From Xiphydria camelus (taxonomy: Eukaryota > Arthropoda > Insecta > Hymenoptera > Xiphydriidae), in contig OY783197.1 in NCBI GenBank assembly GCA_963678675.1, positions 1,956,400 through 2,020,399 on the forward strand: a stretch of 64,000 nucleotides of DNA. Reading direction: 5' to 3'. A program made the translations under genes and the position numbers. The notes beneath the pieces were generated by a model, which was given only the letters and a program-made list of their open reading frames with translations, searched no databases and had not been told where the DNA came from. Shown piece by piece: positions 54,601 through 64,000 of this stretch. Every line of letters starts with the position of its first letter. Position 1 is the first letter of the stretch.

Positions 54601-56710
54601 TACGCATCGAAGGTCAATGTAATTATGGCATTCTTTACTAGAATATCGTACATCGGATAAGAATAATGCGGTACGATTCGTTTCAACGATTTGGAATGTT
54701 GGAGAACGCGATGAAACAGTCAGGGAAGTCGCATAATATGCGAGTTAGCGCATTCGTAAACTAACAGCAACCGCAAAAGATTTGTTTAAACCTTGATCTT
54801 TCCCTTCCTGTTACTCGAAATTATGGATCTTCTACGCGAAGTTACACGAAACGCTCGGCTGCATCGTACCGATGTCGTCTGGCAACGATTACAAGCGTAT
54901 TTTATGCTTCAAATGTTAAAACTGTATCCCTGTAAAGTCAAGAAACATTCATCGAGTTCCGTACGCAATTAATATTGCTCGGGGTATTGCAAAAACATTC
55001 GTTTCAATCCGAAAAGCCCAAGAATCTTCCAGAGAGTTTTCAAAACTCGTCGTGATTTATAGATATTATTTCCCTATAGTATTTCGTAGTTTCGTTAAAA
55101 TCGTTCTCCTCGATGCAAAATTGCCAGACGTAAACACACGGACACGGGTTTCAATGTGTACGAAAGTGGGGGAGAGATCTTACGAGCGGAGTACAATAGA
55201 AGTAGGCGTGACTTCGCTCGGTTGTGGAATTTCCGATGTCCCTCTATCGCTCTCTCGTTCGCACCCGTGGCGATATACAGGGTGGTTCAGGTTAATCGTC
55301 ATTAATTCTCAAGGAAGATTAGACGAACGACCATTTTACCTTATATTTTCTTATTTGTCCCGATTAGCTGAATAATTTTTATATAAACGAAAATTTTGAG
55401 TTCCATTTAAAAAAACTACAATGATTTTTGTATCTCATAAACGACGAATTTTTTTCAAAATGCATTGCATGCGATGCATGCCGCCCTCGAAACCAAATGA
55501 CTTTTACTCGAAAGATTTTTTCGTCAAGTGATCAATAACGAAAATAAACCAATTCTTTCTCGCCGCTCTCGCTTTCACGGTCAGAGATGCGTTGTGCAGG
55601 GTTACTGACCAGAGCTGACCAGCAGCCGACCAACCGGCTGCACTCACAATCAGTATGTCAGTAGGTAGGCGGCCCGGCGAATTCAAAATTGTACAGGAGG
55701 GAGACTATACGAAATATCGCAGTCGGATAAATTGCAATCCGATTGGCGCCTAGGAATTCTTCATTGTCGGGATTTCCAAAAACTTTGTCATGGGCTACGA
55801 TTATGCAACGGAATCTGAGAGAAAGATATATCGAGCCAACCGTCGAGATTTTGTAAGGTTTTGGTCTAATCATTTCGGTGGACTCAAAAGAGCAAATTGG
55901 CTAATTGTAAATGCAAAGACAGTGCTGCCTAGCGTTTCGAGTAGCTCCTATTGATTCATCGTTTGAATTTTCACAGTTCGGAGATTCCGATCATTGTTAC
56001 AGTCCTTTATAGAGGAAGGAGGATATGATTTTGGTAGGTACGCGAGAAGGAGGCGAGTTTGAATACCGAAAAGTATGACCTCTGCGCGATGCTACGCATC
56101 GAAGATCAATGCGATTATGGCATTCTTTATTAGAATATCGTACATCGGATAAGAATAATGCGGTACGATTCGTTTCAACGATTTGGAATGTTGGAGAACG
56201 CGATGAAACAGTCAGGGAAGTCGCATAATATGCGAGTTAACGCATTCGTAAACTAACAGCAACCGCAAAAGATTTGTTTAAACCTTGATCTTTCCCTTCC
56301 TGTTACTCGAAATTATGCATCTTCTACGCGAAGTTACACGAAACGCTCGGCTGCATCGTACCGATGTCGTTGGCAACGATTACAAGCATACACTATGCTT
56401 CAAATGTTAAAACTATATCCCTGTAAAGTCAAGAAACATTCATCGAGTTCCGTACGCAATTAAAATTGCTCGGGGTATTGTAGAAACATTCGTTTCAATC
56501 CGAAAAGCCCAAGAATATTCCAGAGTTTTCAAAACTCGTCGTGATTTATAGCCCCTATAGTATGTCGTAGAGTTTCGTTAAAATCGTTCTCCTCGATGCA
56601 AAATTGCCAGACGTAAAACACGGACACGGGTTTCAATGTGTAAGAAAGTGGGGGAGAGATCGTACGAGCGTAGTACAATAGAAGTAGGCGTGGCTTCGCT
56701 CGGCTACGGA
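51690..56710 (+). repeat. Tandem array of about 1.5-kb units, three full periods
   Basis: The landmark ATCGTACCGATGTCG falls at about 51815, 53373, 54865 and 56358, steps of about 1558, 1492 and 1493. CACGGACACGGGTTTCAATG falls at about 52090, 53647, 55138 and 56622. Units are nearly identical over most of their length. The first unit has an extra 65 bp or so (52526-52590) absent from the others. Each unit contains TACAGGGTGGTTCAGGTTAA, GCATTGCATGCGATGCATGC, and GCGATGCTACGCATCG. Frames of about 100 codons are conserved between units only because the DNA is. Homology ends abruptly at about 56710. Confidence 0.95.
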
Positions 56711-56719
56711 ATACATTGT

Positions 56720-57560
56720 GACTATCTACACCGTCTATCGACATCTCTGTCGACTGCACGATGCGCGTATCGTGCCCTCTCGCTCGCTACAGTTTGTGCG
56801 CCTTCGAACGGCTCCGGTTTTCCCCAAAACGCCTCTCCGCGAAGGACATTTGCGCGCGCAGCGGCGATTTCGGAGAAGTCTCCCAAGGGTGAATCTAGCC
56901 CCGCGCCAATGTCACGTTCCGAAGAAGAACCGCAGTTTCGCCGGTTCCTTCGACGCACACGCACCTTCGGCTTGGCGCGGGGAATCGGACCCTGAATTCG
57001 CGGATAAGCGGTATCGACGCGGCAGGAGGATATCGCGCGGATTTATCCCCGGAGAGACAATGAGGCGATCCTGCGGGGAACGAGCGGCTCGGCGTGCCTT
57101 GCGAGCCGAGATACCGACGCGGTGAGAAGAACACCTCCTCGTCGGCCATTCTAAGACGGTCTCGGGTTTCAAGAAAATTTCTTCGCGTCGCGTTTTCTTT
57201 TTGCGACGGGAGAAGCGTATTCGTCGGTCGTTTCGTCGCATTCGGGTCACGGTGTCGCGTCGAAACTCACGACACGGAGAGACGTAAAATCGCGGAGAGG
57301 CGGGCAGTTTCATCGGTAGTCATTTCCACGCGTCGCAAAGTGGCTTCGAAGCTCGTGGCAAGGGAAACGATTTCATTGAAGCGTTGATACGAAGTGGTGC
57401 AGAAGATCGCGTGAAAATTTTTCATTTTACTAGAGACAGTGACGGACTTTGTCGCCCTTCGCGTTTATAAAAAATTCTACAACAGTCGGGATGCTGCGGA
57501 GAGAACTCCGCACGAAGATGCTGCGTGGGGGATGCAGTAGGCAGAAGCAAAATCGAGAGC
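56720..57560 (+). promoter_or_regulatory. CpG-rich block, possible promoter and 5' exon of an unidentified gene
   Basis: Starts where the 1.5-kb array stops. Highly CpG-rich, with open frames in several registers on both strands, as expected of composition. CGACGCGGTGAGAAG near 57120 is a plausible splice donor. No protein family recognised. May be the 5' end of a gene whose coding exons are outside the window. Confidence 0.3.
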
Positions 57561-58440
57561 TCGTTTCATATCAAGAATGCCAAGACCAATGCTACAGCTG
57601 CTGCGGTTGTACACGCGACGAATAACTAACGGTAATAATTATTGCAATTTTTGTCACGTTCAGGGATTTTTTGAGGGATTTCGAAATACGGGTAAATCGT
57701 ATCGATGTTCGAGAATAAAAGTTTCTATGCATTTTTTCGAGTATCGCAAGGGGAGCGATGCAACGAGCGTGCACTCTGATGTGTTATAAATTAATTTCCA
57801 TCTTTGAGTGTAAAAATTTCGCTGCTATTTTGAAAATACACGCTCTGCTTGTAGCTGAATATTCGGGGATCCTGGAAAATCTGGAATTTCGTTGAGAAAT
57901 TTTATATTCCATGGAAAAACGCGACGTGAAGCTTGGAGAATTTTCTAGGCTTACACATAATTCGTTGCTCTACATAATCATGTAATTTCTTTCAGCTATT
58001 TCGAACTGAATCGAGATTTTGATTCTTCCGATAAATTCGGCTTTCCCATAATTTTTTTCTTATTGCAGATTCAAAAAATTTAGACAGTTATTTATCCCCT
58101 ATTTATTTAATTTTTTATTTTCGTATTTATTTAAGCTGCAAAATAACATTTAAGGATGCAGCTGTGGTATCGTGCTGTAAGACTATCTCTCTCACATTCG
58201 TTGCATGACTTATAACTGCGAATAATTATTCTTTCGAACGTCTTTCTCTTCGTGCGATATCGAATACGTATATTATTTTAAACTCAATTTAAAAATAGCA
58301 ATATTTATTTTATGGGAAGACCGCATTGAATAAAATTACATAGAGTACCTCTTCGTACTCTAAAACAGGCCCGGGTTTATTTTTATTCGTTTCATCGTTC
58401 AACGCTGAACATTGCGATACTTTGTTTCGAGCGTGTCGTA
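57561..58440. other. AT-rich sequence, nothing recognised
   Basis: Possible intron or intergenic sequence following the CpG-rich block. No frame over 75 codons and no hairpin noticed. Confidence 0.4.
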
Positions 58441-58444
58441 TCTA

Positions 58445-59275
58445 CATCCTGCGATTCGGATTCTGTCGCTGGTGACTTTTTTAAAATGTTATTTTTAACC
58501 CTTACAAGCACGGTGGCATATTGAATATGCCACCTAGATTATCATCATAATTCTTTGAACATGATGATGATTACTTTATTTGACTGACCTTATTTCCATA
58601 AACATAGTTGCCCTTCAGGTTTTTGGGGTCGTTGATTTCAAATTTGCTATCAGATTTTCAAAATTCAAAATGGCGGATCCAACATGGCGGACCAAATTTG
58701 TAAAATTGACTCCGATCATGGTGAAAATTGGTATACATGGATTTTTGGAGTCGCTGATTTCGAATTTGCTATTAGATTTTTAAAAGTTAAGATAGCGGAT
58801 CCAATATAGCGGACAAAAGTACCGAAGTTAGTACCGAGTCAACTTCGGTACTTGTGTCCGCTATATTGGATCCGCTATCTTGACTTTTAAAAATCTAATA
58901 GCAAATTCGAAATCAGTGACCCCAAAAACCCATTTATACCAATTTTCACCATGATCGGAGTCAGTTTTACAAATTTGGTCCGCCATATTGGATCCGCCAT
59001 TTTGAATTTTGAAAATCTGATAGCAAATTTGAAATCAGCGACCCCAAAAACCTGAAGAGCAACTATGTTTATGAAAATAAGGATATCAAGAAAATGTGTG
59101 CTTCAAAGGGTTAAACGAACTAACCAGTGATTAATCAATCCTCATCCTTTCATTAACGAGAGTAGACGCCACCGTAGCTAATGAAGGCATGAGAATTAAT
59201 TGTTCATTGGTTAGTACGTTCAAAAATAATATTTAAAAAAGGTCACCAGCGACAGAATCCGAGTCGCAGGGTATA
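58445..59275. repeat. Nested foldback: long palindrome within TTAA-flanked ends within outer inverted arms
   Basis: Outer arms CGGATTCTGTCGCTGGTGAC (58457 on) and GTCACCAGCGACAGAATCCG (to about 59262) are inverted. Inside, TTAA at 58495-58498 and 59111-59114 bracket ends CCCTTACAAGCAC and TGTGCTTCAAAGGG. Inside that, 58592-58834 is almost the exact inverse of 58838-59079 (GGCGGATCCAACATGGCGG, GATCATGGTGAAAATTGGTA), arms of about 240 bp with virtually no loop. A small hairpin follows at 59117-59222. No gene. Confidence 0.9.
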
Positions 59276-60580
59276 GTAGGTATAGTGAGAGAGTGGAGCG
59301 CGCCTCATAGCCGAGTCGCATCGATCAACAGGTAACGGCAGCTGTTTAGCTCGCAGCGGTAGGGTATGCTATTTCAGCACGGTCTGGCGTATCGGGTGCG
59401 CGCTCTCGTTTCCCGCTCCCTGCTTGCGATTCCCTTTTGCTTTTCCGAGAAAATTGTTGAAGTACATAGAACGACTAGAGACACTGTCGGAAATCCATTT
59501 CGAAGACCGGAGAGCTTCGCGAACCGGGAGAACGATCGTGGCGCTCGTGAATCTTTTGAGAAAACTTGCCAAAAATTTTAGAAGTTTCTCGCCACGTTCG
59601 TTTCCTCGCGTATTTCAATCAGCCACACCTCGGACTCACAGTTGTTCTGTTCTTTGTGCAGTGGACTTTGGATTACCGTGTTACGTCGGAGCAAGAACGG
59701 CGGTGGCTGTAATCGTCATCGGTGAGTGCCCCATTCAGATTTCCTCAAACCGACTTTCGGTACGCGAAATGACGCGCTATACCGAAATCGGTTCGTTGTA
59801 TATGCCTTTTCTTCGCTCATTCTATCCCTTTCTCTGTGTGGCGCGACGATAACACTTTAGGGGATTTGCAGCGAGACGCGTTTTGGAAAGATACTTTTAT
59901 ACTCAGTTTTTTACATTTTTCTCGTTCGCTATTTGGATAACTGCTGTCGAAAACTCGCTGCAAATATAATTGCGAGGTGGTATCACCGTTCGACGCTCGC
60001 GTATTAATTGAACTCGAGAAATCAAAAGTCGATAACTGGTCGAACGGTGAATACTTCTTTGTGTAGATGAATTCGAGAGGATTGTTTGTCAGGGAAATTT
60101 GTTCGTTTCGCGGGACGCGTTGTCGATTTGTATTGTTGCTTCTTGAACTGTTGGAAAAATCGCCACAGCCCCCTTAAGAGGGGCTGAAACATGGCGATGG
60201 AAAGAAAAGAGCCGATTTGTATTATGGTGCTGGTAGCGGAACCCTTTTCATTTCTTATCATCTGGACTTGAATTTTTCTATAAAATATTGAAGAACTCGA
60301 TTTGTAGCGGCATTTTGATTGGAGCAGTCTATATTTGCCTTTCATTTCAATGAAATTTGTCTCGTTACATAATTGTAAAATACGCTCTCTTCAATAAAAA
60401 TCGAGTTTCAAAGAGATACTCAATTATTTTTATATCATCACTCGAAGAAATGTAATAATCGAAAGCTCGTTAACGCTTCTAATATTGATTGCTTTACTTC
60501 GTTTTTTCTTACATTTTCATAACTTTCGAATGAACGACGTGTTACTTTTCTCATTTGCCTAGAAAATCCTGATCGCTACC
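59276..60580. other. Moderately CpG-rich sequence, no gene recognised
   Basis: Frames of 70-142 codons (for example 59424-59852, plus) show no family features and have no convincing splice sites. GCAGCGAGACGCG and CGCTCTCG phrases suggest promoter-like composition at 59.3-59.8 kb, but nothing specific can be named. Confidence 0.35.
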
Positions 60581-61480
60581 AGTTCTATACGGGCTCTTTG
60601 AAAATCGCGGTAGCTTCGTTTCTTGGATTTTTTTCAGGGTCAGATATCTACTTTGCTTATGATTCTTTCAGGGTAACTTCTCAGCTCGTTTTATACCTTC
60701 ATCCTAAAACTAATAATAGGGACTAAAGTTCAACCGATAAACCCATTAGCAATTGTCCTTCTTTGGACGATCGATAGAGTCACGGTTTAGAGTCCGTAGC
60801 TTAAAAAATCCGCGATTCCGTGTATCTCTTTCGCGTCGTATTGCAGCTGCTGCGAGGGGGTGGAGGCGAGATCTCCCCCCTCGACACTGGATCATCACCG
60901 AAGATCTACATTAGAGAATGATTGTCGAGACGAATGCATGCATCAGTGCGAATGTCCGAATTTTTTGTATATAGGTACTCTCGCTGATTTTCGCGATTAT
61001 GGCCATTCGTTTTTTTTAAATATAGCTGATTAGTAGGGTTCGTTGAATCTCAACGCATTTTTTTTGGGCCAATGTATGCTTGAGAGTGTGACCGATCAGA
61101 GTCTGCTTCGGGCGGATTGGTCTTTAGTACTTCAAGATCGCGAGAATTTCGTCTCTGTTATTTATTGCTAACGATTTCTCGTAACTCGGTGTTTGAAGAT
61201 TCCTCCGAACTCGAGCGATCGTCGAGCAATGAAACGTGACGAATTACTCGGACGCACAGGAAGAATCTCATCAGTGAAGAGGACGCCGTTCGTCGCGCCA
61301 CACTCTTACCGTACGTCGCGTAAAATTTCCGAGGATCTTCTGAAATTTTCCGCCAAGTTCTTGACACTGGGGGATCGTTTCAGAATTGACTCTGGAATTT
61401 TTGTGTCGCACGGATCTTCTTGCACTATCCTTCTCTCGTACTGTCGCTTGTCTTTCTCTAGTGGGCTTGCGAGAGTGAAT
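60581..61480 (-). repeat. Right arm of the large inverted duplication
   Basis: Inverse partner of 45390-46520. Shared pieces on this side are TCTTGGATTTTTTTCAGG, CTTATGATTCTTTCAGGGTA, TTTCGCGATTATGGCCATTCG, GGGCCAATGTATGCTTGAGA and TCATCAGTGAAGAGGACGCC. Diverged by substitutions and indels. Confidence 0.8.
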
Positions 61481-61639
61481 TTTCTATATTTGCTACTTTG
61501 ACTTCTTTGATTAAATATTACTTAAAGAAAAATTACTTCATTACATTTCGATACGTATTTCATTTTTATTTAAAAGTTCAAGTTATAGCAGACGTTTTTC
61601 TTATCGTATTATTAAAAAATATGAAGTTGTAGGTTTGGC

Positions 61640-62640
61640 TGTGAACCAATGTCGGCAGTTGGGAGGCAAACTGGGATATTCCAGAGCTGCTGAGATTGAA
61701 TCACAACTGCTTCTAAGAGCAGTCATTTTTATATTTATATTAAATTAAAATTCGAATTTCCTGAAAAATCATACACCGTATTAATTATAATCGAGAATCA
61801 AATTTACTTGCTTATTTATGCTGAAAAATTATGGTCGACTTATCCTTTTTAATAAAATTGGCCTCGCAAGCCTGCCAGACATATTCTTTGCATGTGTGTG
61901 TAACTGAAAATTAAAATTTGTACCCTAACGTGGTACCGTCGACCAGCGTCGCATTGGGATGCACTTTTCGCTGCAAGTTTAGAAATGCCGCGTTTTTGTC
62001 CAAAAGGCAATAATTCTATTTCAATAATTTTTAATATCTAATTGATATATCTTTTTTATCCATTCTGCGACGCCGGTTCGATAAATCGGTGTAAAAGCCG
62101 TGTGGGTCATTACTTGTACCAGTTTGCAAGGAACGCCTACTGTATTATCTTATCTGTGAACCATGTCTGAAAACTCCGCAAATTGACGCGCATAGAAACT
62201 TCTGTTACTTTGCAGGTCTATTCTATATTCTACGAAAGTCGGTGCGACTCGCAATTTTTGCCTGGCGCCCGTAAAACACATATGAATTATTATAAACTCT
62301 AGTCTGAGAAAACCTATGAACAAATTATACCTCTATATTATATGCCGAATATTTATTAGTCGAATCATTATCGACTTACTTAGTTTTATCATGTCACTGA
62401 CTAATTCATGCAGGGTTTATAGCAAGCCATTTTGATTAAAATTAAATTATTTTTGTCTTTAATTTTTCATATTTTACTTGACATATGAGAATTATTTTTC
62501 TACTCCGTACGATTATCTAATTTTCGTCTGAATATAAACTGCATTTTACACCGAAATCCCAAGGAGCACTCGCAAGGATGGCCGTGCTCCAATTTCGACA
62601 GTCCTGGAATATCCCTACTTTGCCTCCCGAAAATGTCGAT
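61640..62640. repeat. Possible inverted-end element of about 1 kb
   Basis: GGGAGGCAAACTGGGATATTC followed by CAGAGCTG (61664 on) matches the inverse of TGGAATATCCCTACTTTGCC followed by TCCCGA (62604-62633). Only about 30 bp match well and no target duplication was seen. Confidence 0.45.
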
Positions 62641-63419
62641 ATTAGCGTACGATTTTCCCTGCGAGAATATTTGATTTTTCCTTTTCAAGATAGAATTATA
62701 GGCAGCTATCACCCCTGCGATATGTGTATATTTATGAATTTAATTAAGGATAATAATTCATTGTACCTTGAATTGATAATATATGTTGTATACATTAATT
62801 GCAGATTTGTTCAGTTAATTGATGTGCTCTTGCTTTATAGGAAGTCTCTTGATCCCATAAGACCACTGATAGTTCAGCTTCTTGTTTCAGCTACAGCTGA
62901 TTCTACAGTTTCTCAAAATTTCAGATGATACCTTTGTTATAACTATCGAATCTCTGGTTAAAATGTTTAGACTGCTATGCTATAGCATAAATCAATGCTA
63001 TCTGGATATTCGTTCAATCTTTGAAATGAACAATAATCTTTCAATTCGATTGGAGAAACTCAATTTGGGAAATTTTGAGATCAATACGATATGCTGCAAC
63101 GATCGAAATCATTTCGAATTCTGCCTCCAACATTATTTAGGTATGTTCAATGTTACCGTAGTTATACGATATTTCGACGAATTGTGTAGAAATTTACGCA
63201 CATCTGCTCCAGCACGTAGACAACTCGTTCCACCGCGGTGCTTACCAGCTGATGTTTGCTTCTCGATGAAAAAAATTAAATGACAGAAAATCGTTGTAAT
63301 TTAGTAGGTATAATAAAAACGCATCAATTTTAGTTTCAGATTTTTACTTCGATAAAAACGAGAAGGATTTTATCTCGAGTGCGAGGCAACCGAAAAATCA
63401 GTTTAAATGTATCGGACAT
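62641..63419 (+). other. AT-rich sequence with two unrecognised open frames
   Basis: A frame at 62578-62928 (116 codons) begins inside the preceding repeat, and a frame at 62882-63283 (133 codons, with several Cys and ICCNDRNHFEFCLQHY) follows it. TTAGGTATGTT near 63138 could be a splice donor. No family recognised, and hydrophobic AT-rich composition weakens the case. Listed only so the frames are recorded. Confidence 0.2.
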
Positions 63420-63552
63420 GAAGGTGTTGTGAATTTATCTGTTTTATTAAGTCGACCCGGAAGGCGGATTGTTAATTGACTCCTTACATGTGTTAGTGGA
63501 AGGAGAATCTAGGTCGAGCCGGACACTCTCTCAGGTTGGTGCTCTTGGCGGA
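63420..63552 (-). repeat. Right member of the distant inverted repeat pair
   Basis: GGTGTTGTGAATTTATCTGT, AAGTCGACCCGGAAGGCG, TGTTAGTGGAAGGAGAAT and CGGACACTCTC are the inverse of 40310-40436. Confidence 0.75.
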
Positions 63553-63714
63553 GGGTCCTCCGATTTGTTGAGTCCTCCTTCCAGGCCTTCACTATTCATA
63601 TTTAAGCCAATTTGAGTAAATAAATCTAAGTTTTTGTACGTCCTTTTGGCTTCATTAAGGCATTTTTTGACGTGTGAGCGCGAGTGAGAATATGCAGTGA
63701 GTGCCGAAGAGAAG

Positions 63715-63925
63715 CTAAATTCATTAATATATCATTTTATTAATATTTATAAACAATACCTATATTTAATTAATAAAATTGTATATTAATGAATTTACTT
63801 TTCCTATTATTTTTTATCTATTCTAAATTTTAAATGAAAAAATAAATTCATTAATATACAATTTATTAGTATCCATAAACTAAATATATTTAACTAATAA
63901 AATTGTATATTAACGAATTAACTTT
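63715..63925. repeat. Tandem AT-rich palindromes
   Basis: AAATTCATTAATATATCATTT...AATAAAATTGTATATTAATG (63718-63793) and a second copy (63840-63920) follow each other. Each copy is itself an inverted repeat (ATTCATTAATATACAATTT versus AAATTGTATATTAACGAAT). Confidence 0.75.
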
Positions 63926-64000
63926 TTTTTTATTTAAAACACTATACATTAAAAAGTTAAGCGTTAATTTATTAAATTAATGATTATTAAATAATTATTC

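Noticed and set aside
52026..55375. Three tandem small protein genes of about 100 codons
   Set aside because: The frame is shared only because the 1.5-kb units are near-identical. The peptide has no family features, and the frame includes a mariner-like terminus.
56722..57313. Arginine-rich frames of 80-135 codons on both strands
   Set aside because: All frames are open because of extreme CpG richness. No one frame is favoured and no motif is present.
45390..61480. Polinton/Maverick-type giant transposon with long inverted ends
   Set aside because: Length would fit, but no polymerase, integrase, ATPase or capsid-type frames exist between the arms. Kept as an inverted duplication instead.
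1..64000. tRNA, rRNA or snRNA genes
   Set aside because: No A/B-box tRNA pattern with a foldable cloverleaf and no rRNA-like segment was noticed by eye; a covariance-model scan would be needed to exclude them.

Overview
The window is eukaryotic genomic DNA, almost certainly from an insect and most likely a hymenopteran (ant, bee or wasp). The evidence is: GT-AG introns in every recognisable gene; protein sequences very close in character to insect Arl1 and DNA polymerase delta; many small inverted-repeat DNA transposons and a decayed mariner; and CpG-rich exons and promoters set in AT-rich repeat. The species assignment is inference. No rRNA, tRNA, CRISPR array or bacterial-type gene was seen.

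Layout. 0.5-2.6 kb (minus): 5' three coding exons of the nuclear envelope phosphatase regulatory subunit CNEP1R1 (TMEM188); its 3' end lies left of the window. 5.3-15.3 kb (plus): an 11-exon CCDC66-like coiled-coil gene whose introns hold many inverted-repeat elements. 15.4-18.9 kb (plus): a three-exon gene of unknown function starting only 167 bp after the CCDC66-like stop codon, with a mariner in intron 1 and a 1.2 kb palindrome in intron 2. 19-22 kb: palindromic repeats and the Arl1 promoter side. 22.25-25.5 kb (plus): complete five-exon Arl1 (180 aa). 29.46-38.64 kb (minus): complete 13-exon POLD1, the DNA polymerase delta catalytic subunit (1090 aa), convergent with Arl1. I rebuilt all four larger genes exon by exon; codon phase is consistent at every junction, though a few junctions in the CCDC66-like gene are still ambiguous.

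38.7-64 kb has no gene I can name. It is dominated by structured repeats: long hairpins; a 149-bp satellite of about nine units enclosed by inverted termini (43.39-44.87 kb); an inverted duplication with diverged arms at 45.3-46.5 and 60.6-61.5 kb; a second inverted pair at 40.3 and 63.5 kb; a minus-strand series of mutually similar exon-like modules each ending in GTGAGT or GTAAGT (47.1-50.3 kb); a near-perfect tandem array of about 1.5-kb units (51.7-56.7 kb) that stops at a CpG-rich, promoter-like stretch; and a roughly 480-bp near-perfect palindrome (58.6-59.1 kb).

Functionally the named genes are ordinary housekeeping or cytoskeletal genes (lipin phosphatase control, centrosome/cilium protein, Golgi GTPase, replicative polymerase) with no shared pathway. 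The unusual content is the right-hand 25 kb. Its best candidates for something undescribed are the exon-like module array, the transposon-enclosed satellite, and the 1.5-kb tandem array next to a CpG-rich region.
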